Origin: Culex pipiens pallens
Lineage: Eukaryota > Arthropoda > Insecta > Diptera > Culicidae
DNA length: 64,000 nucleotides
Reading direction: 5' to 3'
Assembly (NCBI RefSeq): GCF_016801865.2
Contig: NC_068937.1
Coordinates: forward strand, 12,457,605 to 12,521,604
The stretch's first letter is position 1. Every line of letters starts with the position of its first letter. The translations under genes and the position numbers were made by a program. Positions 1 to 12,291 of the stretch are shown one piece after another. Below the pieces are notes generated by a model. The model did not search any database and had not been told where the DNA came from. It saw nothing but the letters and a program-made list of their open reading frames with translations.

Positions 1-120
1 AAGTAATTTTAAGTAATTTTAAGTAATTTTAAGTAATTTTAAGTAATTTTAAGTAATTTTAAGTAATTTTAAGTAATTTTAAGTAATTTTAAGTAATTTT
101 AAGTAATTTTAAGTAATTTT
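1..120. repeat. 10-bp minisatellite (AAGTAATTTT)12
   Basis: Twelve essentially perfect copies of a 10-bp unit start at the first base of the window, so the true array extends upstream. It passes without a gap into the 9-bp array that follows. No coding function is inferred. Confidence 0.95.
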
Positions 121-1020
121 TGTCATTTTTGTCATTTTTGTCATTTTTGTCATTTTTGTCATTTTTGTCATTTTTGTCATTTTCGTCATTTTTGTCATTT
201 TTGTCATTTTTGTCATTTTTGTCATTTTTGTCATTTTTGTCATTTTTGTCATTTTTGTCATTTTTGTCATTTTTGTCATTTTTGTCATTTTTGTCATTTT
301 TGTCATTTTTGTCATTTTTGTCATTTTTGTCATTTTTGTCATTTTTGTCATTTTTGTCATTTTTGTCATTTTTGTCATTTTTGTCATTTTTGTCATTTTT
401 GTCATTTTTGTCATTTTTGTCATTTTTGTCATTTTTGTCATTTTTGTCATTTTTGTCATTTTTGTCATTTTTGTCATTTTTGTCATTTTTGTCATTTTTG
501 TCATTTTTGTCATTTTTGTCATTTTTGTCATTTTTGTCATTTTTGTCATTTTTGTCATTTTTGTCATTTTTGTCATTTTTGTCATTTTTGTCATTTTTGT
601 CATTTTTGTCATTTTTGTCATTTTTGTCATTTTTGTCATTTTTGTCATTTTTGTCATTTTTGTCATTTTTGTCATTTTTGTCATTTTTGTCATTTTTGTC
701 ATTTTTGTCATTTTTGTCATTTTTGTCATTTTTGTCATTTTTGTAATTTTTGTCATTTTTGTCATTTTTGTCATTTTTGTCATTTTTGTCATTTTTGTCA
801 TTTTTGTCATTTTTGTCATTTTTGTCATTTTTGTCATTTTTGTCATTTTTGTCATTTTTGTAATTTTTGTCATTTTTGTCATTTTTGTCATTTTTGTCAT
901 TTTTGTCATTTTTGTCATTTTTGTCATTTTTGTCATTTTTGTCATTTTTGTTATTTTTGTCATTTTTGTCATTTTTGTCATTTTTGTCATTTTTGTCATT
1001 TTTGTCATTTTTGTCATTTT
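121..1020. repeat. 9-bp minisatellite (TTTTTGTCA), about 100 units
   Basis: About 900 bases of a 9-bp unit with only a few substitutions (near 184, 743, 860 and 950). Because the unit is a multiple of three, long ORFs are open in several frames (Met-Thr-Lys repeats on minus, Leu-Ser-Phe on plus). These are artefacts of the period. The homogeneity implies recent expansion or conversion. Confidence 0.95.
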
Positions 1021-1256
1021 TGACCAGAAATTTGGAAAAATAATTTTAATAACATTAAAATAATCAACTGTGAACTTGTCAGTCTACTGACTCTGATTTG
1101 CAAACAAAGTTTCCCGCAATTGAATCATCTTCAAACTTGAGTTTGCTGCTCATTTTAGAATTAATTGAAAAAGTCAACTGTTTTAAATCTATTTTATCAT
1201 TTAAATTAAATCTATTAAATCATTTAAATTTTTAGCAAAATTACCTCTTAACACGA

Positions 1257-1500
1257 TTTTTTGTCATTTTGGTCATTTTGGCCATTTGGTCATTTTGGTC
1301 ATTTTGGTCATTTTGGTCATTTTGGTCATTTTGGTCATTTTGGTCATTTTGGTCATTTTGGTCATTTTGGTCATTTAACTTATTTTAGTAATTTTGGTCA
1401 TTTAGGTCATTTAGGTTTTTTAGGTCATTAAGTTCATTTAGGTCATTTAAGTCATTTAGGTCATTTAGGTCATTCAGGTCATTTAGGTCATTTAGGTCAT
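1257..1500. repeat. 9-bp minisatellite, TTTTGGTCA then TTTAGGTCA variants
   Basis: Two further short domains of the same TCATTT-type 9-mer: a TTTTGGTCA block to about 1376, then a TTTAGGTCA block to 1500. The 236 bases that separate it from the first array are AT-rich and unremarkable. The motif is the one found in the virilizer intron array at 41955-44950. Confidence 0.9.
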
Positions 1501-4500
1501 CAATTTGATTATTTTGTACGTTTTGGTCATTTTGTTAGGGAGCTTTAAATTGTTACGTAACGCACAATTTTCACACTTGGAATAGTTTATTATTCTGGGA
1601 ACACTGCCCAGTAATATCGATATATTTTTGAAGAAAAAAAATGAAATAATTGTCGAAAACCCTTGACGCCTCAATCCCTTTCGAATCAAAATCAATTCGC
1701 TTCACCAAAGTTCAGCAGCTGCCCAAAAAGTGGACAATTAGAAACTTTTGCCCAATTCGTTTCACCTTTCGCTTACCTCCAAGTAATGTCGGCACTTTAC
1801 CTTAAGTTTTCTTTCTTTCTTCAAATAAAAAATCTTCAAAAACGAGGGCGCCACTTTTACGGACGACCAAAATGACGAGACCGGACGACCGGGGAAGTGA
1901 AACTATGCTCACTTCAGCTTGAGCTTGACCAATCTTGAGGGGCTCGGAACTTGTTTGGACCCGCGGGGTGGCTTAACCTGATAAGTGTCGCTTTGGGACA
2001 AATGTGGTCATGACAGATTAAGGTGTAAGCCTAAAATACTTTTAATAAATCAGGGTTTTTCGATTTAAAAAAAGTTACTTCAAATCGTTTCCATGTTTTT
2101 AAGTTAAGCAGAACGATGTATGAGACAAGTAAACCTGAAATAATAATTTTCGATTATAACGTTCCATTAACCTGCGCTTTTTATCACGCGCCTCACCTTA
2201 AAAAATTGCAAGTCAACCCCACCGAAAAGTGCCCATCAACAACATCGCGCACGATTCAAGCTAATTGCACAAGAAAACTCACCAAAGAAGAGGACGATGA
2301 TCATCATTCGTCAATCGAGTTGTGCCCGTCATCGTGTTTAGGATATTAATCGATCTGCTGTCATGGTGCTTAGCTCACGTCGTCGTCGTCGTCGCCAACA
2401 CACACACACGTTCCAGAGGAGTTTAACCCCGAGGGGTCACAACCATACCAACAATAAAACTATTGAAACAGAAAAAAAACTCAATCAACAGAACGAACGA
2501 CGAAAAAAGAAAGATCACTCTTCTTCACGAACGAAAAATCTCACCAGTCACCAGTGAGCGCGCGAGAAATTCTCACTCCCTCTCGCGAGAGAGGTAACTC
2601 ACGTTCTCTCTCCGCGCTCGTCATGGCTGTCTACGATGATGGGAGCTTTTTCGACACACACGCTCTTTTCACTTTTTTTTGCTGATAAGTCAAGAGACAT
2701 GTGTCAAGATGAACCAGCAAGAAGAAGCGCGAGGAAAACTTGTCCACGTTGCAGAGACCTTAAAAAGTTGAGGCAGTGTGGTCGGTCACAGTCCATCGGC
2801 CACACGAGCGACGACCGGTGAGGAAGAGGAGTCACTCACTTTTTTTCTCTCTTTCTATTATTTTTCTCTTGTGACGCGGAAAACTCGAGGGTGTGACATT
2901 TGAGAAGGGCGAATCGAATAATTGTTTTTTTATGTTTTTTTTTAATTTTGTATGTTTTCAGTGAGAAATTTAATTTCACTAAAATTCGAAAAAATCGTCA
3001 AAAGGTAGACGAGTTCGTGAGGTTCCATAACAACATGTTGTGAAATTCCGGGGCCTCAACTACTGCTGGTACCTAGACCTGGCCACGGGGTCTGGCATGT
3101 AAACTCTACGTACGACGTACCTACTACGTACAGTCGCGCAGTTGTTGAGCTGCGTGCTCGCCGTAATGGCGCGGGCTCAGTCGACTGGAAAATCTACTTC
3201 CTGGATGGTGAAGTGGAAGTTGGACGGTCTCTTTTTTTCCTATACCTCTTTTGTGCGTTGTGAACTGGGTGAGGAATTTTTGAGCTGACAGTTTCAAAAC
3301 TTGAAAATTTAAAAATTCAAACTTTTTTGGAAATGTCAAATTAAATGTCAAAATATCCTAAAACCTAAAACAAAAATCGAAAATTAATCTCCAAACTACT
3401 TAAAAATTCCAAAACTCTCTACCGGAAACAACCCATTAATACTGTCAAAAACCGGAGCAGTTCGATAAGTCGTGCGTGTTGCCTGTCGTCGTTGGACACT
3501 TTGACTCGTTTGACTCTTTTTTTTTTTTTTGCTTCTCCGCCCGGACTCGATTCGCAAGTGAAAGTGGACGGTTTGAGCGCAGTGTCAACTGAGTCACATG
3601 GACAAACCCCGCGCCAATGAGATCACGATCAACAGTCGGGTGGGTTTAATTCGCAGATATTCGTCTCAATGCATTTCGGTTCGACAATAAGCGTTGCAGT
3701 TGACGAATTTGAGTTAATTTATGAGACATGAATTTAGCATGCATTTGAAAAATTTCGAAGAATAGTGTCACTTTAATGTTGTTTAAAAGTTGTTCTTTTT
3801 CTTTTTCTATAAAAAACGCAAGTAATCGAGATACGAGTGGTCACATGACTGGGTCTGATGAACTTTTTTTTCTTAGGAACCGTGTGCATTGGTAATAAGA
3901 AATGTTGGGAAAATGGAAACATTCATCCGTCAAATTTTCAAATTAAATTTCTTGATTATAAGTCAAGCAAAAAGTGCCATTAAATGATTAATGCACTTTA
4001 ACAGTTATGCTCCTGTCACATTGTTTTTATTATTTTTCCGAATTGTGCTCTCAAAAAAAAGATGAATAACCTCAATTTATGTAGAAACTAGTCTTAATAA
4101 ACGTTAGACAATTTATAAATTTATTTATAAACAGTTTGCAAATGATGTTACATGTCTTTTCAATAAAAAATTCAAATGCTAGCAGTTGTTTTTCTTCTGA
4201 TTTATGAGGAAATTTTGAAGGGGGGCAAGAAACTTAATAAAAAGTTGGTCCTGTCAGAAAAACGTGATTTTGACAATCTTTTCACAATTTATATTTATAT
4301 TTTTATTAATGCCAATTTCTAACTTTTGAGTTGTTGTAGGGAAGAGTGGGGAGTCTTGATCCTCTAGAATGTGCAGCAAAAAACTCCGAGAGATCTTTTT
4401 TTTTCTTAGTTTTGGTATATTTATGCAGAAAAAATTGAAATTTGTTGAAAAAACATGTTTTATACATGATTTTTTTATAAACTTATTAACTACCAAACCT

Positions 4501-4748
4501 TCACAAATTTGACGTTAAATTTATCGTCATACTATTTTTAAAATCAATTGTTTAAAAAAATGCAATTAGGGAGATTTGATCCCTGCATTTTTACAGTCAC
4601 TGGAATCAGCCTAAAGGTTAGTTGTTTTTTCGTTCATGGTTTCCTTTAGTATAGATTGTACCTGACTTGCTGCAGTTTGAACCATTTTTTTTTCAAATGT
4701 TTAGTAAACAAAAATTACCAGCTTTTGTAAACATGATCAATTTTGGTT
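1501..4748. other. intergenic; GC-richer part at 1870-3620, no gene identified
   Basis: No ORF here has convincing coding character; the longest are below 85 codons and low in complexity. The stretch 1870-3620 is GC-richer and non-repetitive, with a Ser/Arg-type purine-rich strand near 2300-2560, a short palindromic CTCGCGAGAG near 2583 and an ACGTAC-rich patch at 3105-3132. It could contain a promoter or untranslated exon, but nothing fixes a strand. From 3620 to 4748 the DNA is AT-rich with no recognisable feature. Confidence 0.4.
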
Positions 4749-4750
4749 TA

Positions 4751-5347
4751 AAATAGTAGTTTATGCAACAAGTTGCAAAAAGAGGATTTTTTCAGCACGA
4801 GTCGTACATTTATCCAACGAGGTTCACCGAGTTGGATAAATACGAAGAGTGCTGAAAAAATCAAGTTTTGCAACGAGTTCCATACAACATTTTTTGCAAT
4901 TTTAAAAAACACACACTGAGTGAAATTTTATGTAAAATTTTCATGTATTTTGTCAATAAATCGTTTAAATCAAAAAAATGTTGAAAAGTGTTACTTTCCA
5001 AAACAAGTGCTAAAAGTGTTCGTGTTCGAAACAAGTGCTAATGCTCACGACGGAATTGCAAAAATACCTATTTTTGCAATTCCGTCGTGAAACTACTCAC
5101 TTTTCCTGTCATTCTTGAACGACGAAATAGCCTACTTTTCTGTACCAAAGATAACAGAATCGAATAGCAACACTTTTCAAAATAAATGCTGAAAAGTTCT
5201 ACTTTTCAGCACTCAAATGGGTGCTGGAGAGTTACCGGCTCCGTGGCTTAATGGTTACGGCTTCTGCCTCACAAGCAGAAGGTTCAGGGATCAAATCCCG
5301 GTTGGTACCTTTGAAATTTGGAATCAGGAATTGGAACTTTGAATATT

Positions 5348-5382
<35 letters not shown>

Positions 5383-6012
5383 TTCATGTAACGTAAGATA
5401 AAATCTTTTTAATTGTTACAATTTGTGTGCTTGCGTGATTCAATAAAACTATTTAACACAGTGATAGGTTCTCTTAAACTAATTAATTATTCGTGTTGTT
5501 AAGGTTTGATTTGCCTGACGGGATTGGAAGTCTAAATATAGATCGAGTTTCCTTCAGATGCTTGCTTCTATGTTTAGGCGGGGCCGAACAATGCGGGGCC
5601 GAACAATGAGATAATATGTATCAGCATTCGGCATATACAAAGTCTGATACAAATTATACTTTCCCATAATTTCGCTACCGGTTAGCGGGTATTGGATTGG
5701 ACCACACACACACACACACACTCAAATGGGTGCTGGAGAGTTTAACTTTTCAGCACTTGTTTCGAAAAGTATCACTTTTCAACATTTTTTTGATTTAAAC
5801 GATTTATTGACAAAATATATGTAAATTTGACATAAAATTTCACTCAGTGCGTGTTTTTTGGAATTGCAAAAAATGTTGTATGGAACTCGTTGCAAAACTT
5901 GATTTTTTCAGCACTCTTCGTATTTATCCAACTCGGTGAACCTCGTTGGATAAATGTACGACTCGTGCTGAAAAAAACATCTTTTTGCAACTTGTTGCAT
6001 AAACTACTATTT
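4751..6012. mobile_element. foldback (long-TIR) DNA element, TA target site
   Basis: The two ends are inverted copies of each other for several hundred bases: 4751-5100 (AAATAGTAGTTTATGCAAC inward) matches the reverse complement of about 5745-6012. TA dinucleotides lie directly outside both termini (4749-4750, 6013-6014), suggesting a TA duplication as in Tc1/mariner-type MITEs. There is no transposase, so it is non-autonomous. A retroposed insert splits it at 5234-5719. A related fragment lies at 34412-34729. Confidence 0.8.
5234..5719 (+). mobile_element. tRNA-derived SINE inserted in the foldback element
   Basis: The insert starts with a tRNA-Val-like head: box A-like TGGCTTAATGG, a 5-bp anticodon stem with loop CTCACAA (anticodon CAC), and box B-like GGATCAAATCC. 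The acceptor stem does not pair well, so it is not a working tRNA. The body contains a (TTTA)n run (about 5345-5385), and the 3' end is a (CA)n tail. A 23-bp direct repeat, ACTCAAATGGGTGC...GAGTT, flanks it at 5211-5233 and 5720-5742. That repeat is a target-site duplication and defines the ends. Head, tail and duplication together make a SINE the best reading. Confidence 0.85.
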
Positions 6013-6617
6013 TAGTTTTTAAATATTTTACATACTTGTTATATTTCGAACAAAAACGTAAAGGCTTTTGTGAAATTGCTGTTACTTGTAGAAAATCAAT
6101 AGTTTGGGTAATACAAAACATTTTGCTTATGATTTCTTCAAAAGTTTGAAAGGGGGATCAAGTTACACCTAACATTTTGAAAATGCCAGTTTAAAAAAAA
6201 TGTTTTTAAATCGCTTGACATGACTCAAAGAGTTCATCTAACTAAATACCCTTATCAGCCAAACAAAGTTGATTGTTTGAGCTCTCAATGCATGAAAAAA
6301 GTTCTTTTAAATGTGAGAAATTTGAGAAATGTGAGAATTTATGAGAGTTATGTGCGATACAAAAAAACATGGGATCAAGTTTCCTTACTCTCTCTTATAT
6401 GACTGACGAATTTTTTACCCAAGAGTTGGAGTTTTAGAAATAAAAATGGTATATATATATATCTGTAATTTTTTATTAAACTAGAGAAAAATACAAAAAC
6501 AAATTGTGGATGCAAAAAAAAGTTTGAAATAAAAATTGTATATCAGCAACATTTTGATAAAGTTGCAATTTTTTCTGTCGATATAATTAATTTAAAGAAC
6601 AGTATTGAGAAGTTCTA
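6013..6617. other. AT-rich spacer, no gene
   Basis: AT-rich sequence with a short (TA)n run near 6452. A 60-codon ORF at 6220-6402 has no recognisable features. I see nothing else. Confidence 0.5.
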
Positions 6618-6986
6618 CACAGCTAAAAAAGTAGTAATCCAGCTGCGTGTAAAAGGCCTGGGTGTAAAATAAACTTTGCATTATTTTATGAAATTCTGTG
6701 TAATATTACACCCTGAAATATATAGTCCATCAGTATGGGAAACCTACTTAACCGAAATGTCAAGCTCATATATGCGTTTATCCTTACAGCTATTCATCGG
6801 TCTGATGGCCGAGTGGGCTAAGGCGCCAGTCCTTACTGTTGGTGCTGGGTTTGAATCCCGTCGGTTGCAACTTTTTTTTTGTGTTTGCAAAAGTTGTACA
6901 TGCAGTGTGTAATATTAAGTGTTTATTTTGACGAAGGTAATGTGCATGCTTTTGCATGCGATTTTACCATCGGATTTTTTGCTGTG
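6618..6986 (+). mobile_element. 369-bp TIR element with an internal tRNA-Leu-like sequence
   Basis: The termini are inverted (CACAGC-AAAAAA type at both ends) and TA lies immediately outside each (6616-6617, 6987-6988). Inside, at about 6799-6868, sits a tRNA-Leu-like stretch with box A (TGGCCGAGTGGGCTAAGG) and box B (GGTTTGAATCC). A second whole copy in the opposite orientation lies at 10207-10583 and includes the tRNA-like part. The tRNA-like core is therefore part of the family, not a later insertion in one copy. Confidence 0.75.
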
Positions 6987-7100
6987 TAGACATCCCCGGA
7001 ACTCAAACAAAAATCGCAAAAAAAAGATAATTTTTTATACGAAAAACGGAAAAAAACACACTTAGGATTTAAAATGTTAAAAAACAACTCGAATAGCTAA

Positions 7101-8050
7101 TAAAAAACGTTACTTCATCCACCTTTCCCAAGTAACATTTTTTTCCAGGAGTTCTACAAGAGCTCTTCAAGATAGCTACAGCATAGCAGTTTGGAGCGCG
7201 GTAGGATAAAATTCCCTTCAAAACATCTTCAAGAGTTTGGAAGAGTACTTGAAGAGAGTTTTATCCTACCGCGGTCCAAACTGCTATGCTGTAGCTATCA
7301 TGAAGAGCTCTTGTAGAACTCCTGGGAAAAAAAATGTTACTTGGGTTTAGGTGGTTGGTGCCTTCCTCTCATTTATAGAGTAATTAAAATCCCTTAAAGT
7401 GACCACATGGTTTATGGATTTCCCCTAACGTGATCGCAGCACCTAAGAGGTCCTAATAAAAATAAGTGACGAGTAAAAAAATAGACTTCCTACAGACTTT
7501 TTGTTAAGATTATGCAGACACCGCCTTTCAGGAAAATGGCATCCCTCTACAAGGCTTTTTTCGTGGCGATCAGACGGGACCATTTGAGGTTATGTAAATT
7601 TTGAAAGTGCTTGTCATTTTAGGTAGGTAAGTCAGATCTTGAAAATTCCTAATCCACAAGAAAGGTCTTCTCATATGCTTTCTAAAAATATATAACATGT
7701 GAGGGTTTCATTTTTCACCCTTTTTACCATAACTTTAATTTAATATGAAACAGTTTTTTTTAACATAACTTTTTAAATACATGATAAAACCGCATGAATT
7801 TAAATAGCAACTTAGGGGACGTTAAGACGGATCGATTAAAACCATTTCGGCCAAAATCGGTTGAGCATGTGCCGAGATGTTCCAGTGACATTGATTTGGT
7901 ACACATGTCTACATACAGCCAAACACACAGCCATTTGCTCAGCTGGTGATTCTAAGTCGATATGTACAAATGAAGGTAGGTCTAGGAGGTCTAACTAAAA
8001 AGTTCGTTTTTCGAGTCTTTCCTCAGTAAAGTGAGGAAGGCAAAAATGCC
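7101..8050 (+). mobile_element. copy of a repeat family ending in GTGAGGAAGGC
   Basis: Sequence from about 7101 to 8050 matches 21732-22466 along nearly its full length. Shared landmarks are GTTACTT-ATCCACC at the left, GGTGGTTGGTGCCTTCC just inside, and GTGAGGAAGGCAAAAAT at the right. The left and right ends carry GCCTTCCTC in inverted orientation. No transposase ORF is present. The same termini bracket the satellite element at 10722-15962 (reversed), and one end is present at 36133. This copy is split by a hairpin MITE at 7127-7345. Confidence 0.8.
7127..7345. mobile_element. 219-bp hairpin MITE with TTT duplication
   Basis: The element is nearly a complete palindrome: CCCAAGTAACATTTTTTT at the left, its complement at the right, and long pairing arms between. 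It interrupts the host repeat between CCACC and AGGTGG. TTT appears on both sides (7124-7126, 7346-7348) but only once at the matching empty site 21751-21753. The filled/empty comparison proves insertion and gives a 3-bp duplication. Confidence 0.9.
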
Positions 8051-9139
8051 AAATGTTGTGATCTATAATTTGTTTAATCTGAATGATCCCTCTAAATTTT
8101 TTGTAAAAAGATTAAATTTGACACACCTAAAAATTTAATGTTGAATAGAAGAAAATGACAGAGATTTCATAACTTTTTTTGCAATTTTTTTACAATACTT
8201 TTTCAAAGGTACAAAAAAAATCACAGTGCTTATTTCTGATTTCTCTACCAAATTTCTACAAATTACCAAACTTTTGTGAAAATTCGAATATTGAACACAA
8301 AACAAATTGTAATACGGTAAAAATCTATAAAAAATAGTATTTTGGGATTTTTTTTTTTTGTAAAATTAAATCTGTGAAACAGTGCAAATAAATTTGAAAT
8401 TTCACATCGTTTGAAAACCATCTTGCAAAGTATGGAAATTTAGCATTATAAGAATTCGATATGTTTTTGTACTTATACTTTTAAACTTGCTAAATTATCA
8501 AAAAAAACAATTTTGTCAAAGTTTAGGAAGATTTATGTTGTAAGTTTCGCTTTAAGATGATAATTTTAATGAGTTACAGTCCGATAGCACCGATAAAATG
8601 ATCGTATTTCAAAAACGAAATCTTATCTTTTCCGTTGGAAGATACAATTATCGGCGATAACCTTATCGTTTAACAACGTTGAAAATACCTTTAAAAAATA
8701 AATTCACCATAAAATCGTGCCTACAAATTCACATTGAAGTCACTTAGATACCAAATCTCAAATAAATCTCATAAACGAATCACGGTTTGATTTAAAAGCA
8801 TTTTTTAGAAAATATCTTAACTGGATCATCAACCACAACTATCTCTACGAAATTGTTTTTACGAAAACCAAAGATGTGCCGGGGATTTTTTTTTCGAATT
8901 GCTGTACGTTGGTTGAGAATTACTCAAATAGAAAACATTTAGCAATGCAATGTATACCATAACCAGATTTGGCAGCGGATAAGCGCCAGGAATTAAAAAA
9001 ATAACAACAATATCAAAATCAGATTTCCAAAACTGAAAAATAGGTTCAATTGTATTGAAATTGAGATTCTTCTTAAAATACAATAAAAATCTCTAACAAG
9101 CTAACAAACTTCAACTCATTTTCAATTTGACAAATGTCA
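8051..9139. other. AT-rich spacer, no gene
   Basis: About 1.1 kb of AT-rich sequence with homopolymer runs. The longest ORF (8859-9083) has no coding character. Nothing else seen. Confidence 0.5.
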
Positions 9140-9740
9140 CTTTTGATAAATTGCCGTCCGCCTAACCTCTACATAGAGTAGGTACGCGTACATTATACCT
9201 CCCTGCCAACACACACACACAGCTCCTTCCTGTTCATATAATCAACCGGAGGCCACCCCGCCAGAGTCAGAGTGTGGCACAAACGGATTTCGGCCCCGGC
9301 CGCGGGTCTTCACTTGGCCTATGATATACACTCTCTCTCTCTCTCTCTCCCCTCATCACACTTCGTGTTGATGACTTTGTAAGAGTGTATAAGTAAGTGT
9401 CCATTTCTTGGCTGATTTCGAAACTGGTTTTGTTCGTCGGCGAGTGGGCCTTTCTCCGTGGGCCCCCACAGCAGCAGCAGCACCGCCGTGGCCATCTCCG
9501 GTCGTCGCAAACAACTCGTTCCTTCCTCTCTCTCTCTCTCTCGCTATTACACTTGGGGGGCGAAGCAACCAGCCAATCAACTGAGTTGAGAGAGGTGCTG
9601 GTGCTGGTGGCCGAGAGATCTTCAAGACGACGACGACCGCGATTTCCTTCTGGTGGACTGGCCTGGCCAATCGACCACGTCACATCTTGGTGGCGATGCC
9701 GGTTTGGAGGTGCTGATGACTTTCTGTTTTTTTTTTTTTT
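9140..9740. other. GC-rich non-repetitive island, possible promoter or untranslated exon
   Basis: A 600-bp GC-rich block stands out from AT-rich flanks. It carries two (CT)n tracts (about 9330-9350 and 9525-9541), a CAG run near 9470 and CCGCGG-type sequence. Four overlapping ORFs (60-170 codons) are open on both strands at once, as GC-rich DNA produces, and none has a recognisable domain. A 5' leader of a gene with a long intron is plausible, but strand and boundaries are unknown. Confidence 0.35.
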
Positions 9741-10206
9741 ATAATATTTTGCAAAATACAAAATTGGCAACCTCAACAAGCAGTAGAGAGCACTTTAGGA
9801 TAGATTAACAAAAATTAGTTATATGTAAACGAGTTAAAGGCAATCCACAACGTATTAGAGTTATTCGAATTTTAGATTCAAAATTATCCAAAACTGATTT
9901 GAAAAAAATATTTTCAACCAGTTTTTAATCAAGGAAAGCAATGGAAAGCAGATTTTTTGCTTTAAATTATAGGTTTGGCGTAAAAAAAAACAGAATTTAT
10001 AATTCCAAACTAAATCATTTTTTATAAAAAGAAAACAGTGTCACAAAGTACTAAAAGCATGAAAACATAAGTTTCACTATCGAAATATTTTTCAAAAAAA
10101 CAATTGAAAGTTAATCTTTTGATCAATTGAAACTTATTAAATTCGTTTTATAACTTAAATATGATCAAAAGCCAATATTTTGACGATTATGCTCAATTCG
10201 GTTTCC
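9741..10206. other. AT-rich spacer, no gene
   Basis: AT-rich sequence without recognisable genes or repeats. Confidence 0.5.
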
Positions 10207-10583
10207 GCTGGAAAAATCAAATGGAAAAATCGCATGCAAAAGCATGCACATCACCTTCGTAAAAAAAATACACTTTATATTACACATTGCAATTGCATGT
10301 AAAAATTTTGTAAACGCAAAAAAAAAGTTGCAACCGATGGGATCCAAATCCAGCACCAACAGTAAGGACTAGCGCCTTAGCCCGCTCGGCCATCAGACCG
10401 TTGAAGAATAGATAGGTTAAATGCATAGATGAGCTTGACATTTCGGTCAAGTAGGTTTCCCATACTGATGTGCTACATATTTCAGGGTGTAATATTACAT
10501 AGTGTTTCATAAAATAATGCAAAATATATTTTACACCGAGGCCTTTTACACGCGGTTGGATTACTACTTTTTTTTGCTGTGCA
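10207..10583 (-). mobile_element. second copy of the tRNA-Leu-like TIR element
   Basis: The reverse complement aligns with 6618-6986 along its length: GTAGTAATCCA-C-GCGTGTAAAAGGCCT, then the TAATATTACACCCTGAAATAT segment, the tRNA-Leu-like core (about 10332-10404) and the palindromic GCATGCTTTTGCATGC near the other end. Terminal CACAGC is kept at 10578-10583 and degraded at the other end. TA duplications are no longer obvious, so this copy is older or truncated. Confidence 0.75.
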
Positions 10584-10841
10584 CACACTCTTCCCTTGAA
10601 AATGTTTTATTTTTAAATATTAAGCGCTATAAAAACACTCGGAAAATTAAGAATCAAATTCTGGGTAAATGTCTGAATTAAGTAAAGTTTTTACCTTAAA
10701 TTTCTTGTAACCAATACGCCCATTTTTTTGCCTTCCTCACTGAGGTAAGGCTATAATCCTGCTCTAAAAATGAACTTTCTATTAAAAGCTCCTGGACCCA
10801 CCTTCATGTATACATATCTACTCAGAATCGAAAACTGAACA

Positions 10842-10926
10842 AATGTCTGTGTGTGTGTATGTGTGTGTGTATGTGTGTGTGTATGTGTGTGTGTATGTGT
10901 GTGTGTATGTGTGTGTGTATGTATGT
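10842..10926. repeat. microsatellite (GTGTGTAT)n
   Basis: Alternating GT runs broken every 8-14 bases by AT. It lies just inside the left end of the satellite-bearing element. Confidence 0.9.
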
Positions 10927-11300
10927 ATGTGACCAAAATTCTCACTGAGTTTTCTCAGCACTGGCTGAACCGATTTTGATCGAACCAGTTGCATTCGACT
11001 TGGTTTAGGGTCCCATACATCGCTATTGAATTATTTGAAGTTTCGATAAGTAGTTCAAAAGTTATGCATAAAAATGTGTTTTCGCAAATATCCGGATCTC
11101 AATTATATGCATATAAACGATGTCCGGATCCATCATCCGACCCATCGTTGATTAGGTAATTGAAAGGCCTTTCCAATGAGTCCTAGACATTGAAGATCTG
11201 GCAACCCTGTCTCGAGTTATGATCACTTAAGTGATATTTATGTACTTTTTTGAAGCCGGATCTCACTTAAATGTATGTAAACTATGTCTGGATCCATCAT

Positions 11301-12291
11301 GAGTATCGTGCAAGCAGTGGTGATGGGAAGGTGGATTTTTGTGGTGTTCTCTTTGTGCTATGTTCGTGTTCATGTTCGAGTCATGCATGCAGTGGGGGGT
11401 CATTGTGGTAATTGATATTATTGCGCGTCAGTATCGTGCAAGCAGTGGTGATGGGAAGGTGGATTTTTGTGGTGTTCTCTTTGTGCTATGTTCGTGTTCA
11501 TGTTCGAGTCATGCATGCAGTGGGGGGTCATTGTGGTAATTGATATTATTGCGCGTCAGTATCGTGCAAGCAGTGGTGATGGGAAGGTGGATTTTTGTGG
11601 TGTTCTCTTTGTGCTATGTTCGTGTTCATGTTCGAGTCATGCATGCAGTGGGAGGTCATTGTGGTAATTGATATTATTGCGCGTCAGTATCGTGCAAGCA
11701 GTGGTGATGGGAAAGTGGATTTTTGTGGTGTTCTCTTTGTGCTATGTTCGTGTTCATGTTCAAGTCATGCATGCAGTGGGGGGTCATTGTGGTAATTAAT
11801 ATTATTGCGCGTCAGTATCGTGTACGCAGCAGGGCCAGGAAGATGGTTTTATGGTTTTGTTCGTTTTGTAATGTATTTGTATTAAAATCTAGCATGGCTT
11901 TTTGTGGTGATGGTATGGTTTTGGTGGTGGTGGTGGTGGTGTTAAAAAAACAAACTTTCAATTTACTAACATTGAGTCCAAAACCTCCCTACAAACATCT
12001 ATACCACTAGGTGACGTAGAGATCTCTGCGCATTCTAGATAGATGTTTACTAACATACCTTCCAATCCCCGAGGTTAGCAAGGTACCGGCCAGGAGCCCC
12101 TTATCTTACTGGATAGTATTACACGCTCATCTAAAGAGGAAAACATGGTATCTCCCGTGTTGGAATATTGTAACCGGATGAGAGTCTAGTGCTATTATAC
12201 GTTTAATTACAGTTAAACAGCAAGATAAGCGTTGTGCAGCCATCCGGAATTGTGCGACCTTTATTGCTAATGCTAATGCTAATGCTAATGC
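11301..12291 (+). mobile_element. retroposon with 128-bp 5' repeats and a TAATGC tail, inside the satellite
   Basis: The satellite sequence TAAACTATGTCT...ATCAT (23 bp) is present on both sides of the insert (11278-11300 and 12292-12314), and the satellite resumes in register afterwards. This is a target-site duplication. The insert begins with four 128-bp repeats, continues with about 450 bp of unique DNA (including a GGT run near 11925) and ends with a (GCTAAT)n tail. No intact protein is encoded. Layout and tail recall the inserts at 39674-41954 and 59884-60580, so it is probably a non-autonomous LINE-mobilised family. Confidence 0.85.
11303..11838 (+). repeat. 128-bp tandem repeat, four copies plus a partial
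   Basis: Units start with GTATCGTGCAAGCAGTGG at 11303, 11431, 11559 and 11687, with a diverged partial fifth at 11815. The copies differ by only a few bases. The array begins two bases inside the 5' end of the retroposon, where promoter repeats sit in some non-LTR elements. Since 128 is not a multiple of three, the 66-codon ORF in each unit changes frame between units, so no repeat protein is encoded. Confidence 0.95.

Noticed and set aside
109..1017. A 302-codon Met-Thr-Lys repeat ORF (and the plus-strand Leu-Ser-Phe ORF)
   Set aside because: Translation of a 9-bp minisatellite; the frames are open because 9 is divisible by 3.
5234..5310. Functional tRNA-Val
   Set aside because: The acceptor stem does not pair and a (CA)n tail plus 23-bp duplication mark it as a SINE head.
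6799..6868. Functional tRNA-Leu
   Set aside because: Anticodon arm and acceptor stem are degraded and the sequence is embedded in a TIR element with a second copy.
9267..9779. A 170-codon ORF and three overlapping ones
   Set aside because: Created by CT repeats and GC-rich sequence open on both strands; no recognisable protein.
11339..12010. Four near-identical 66-codon ORFs
   Set aside because: One per 128-bp repeat and out of frame with each other, so they are not a repeat protein or gene family.
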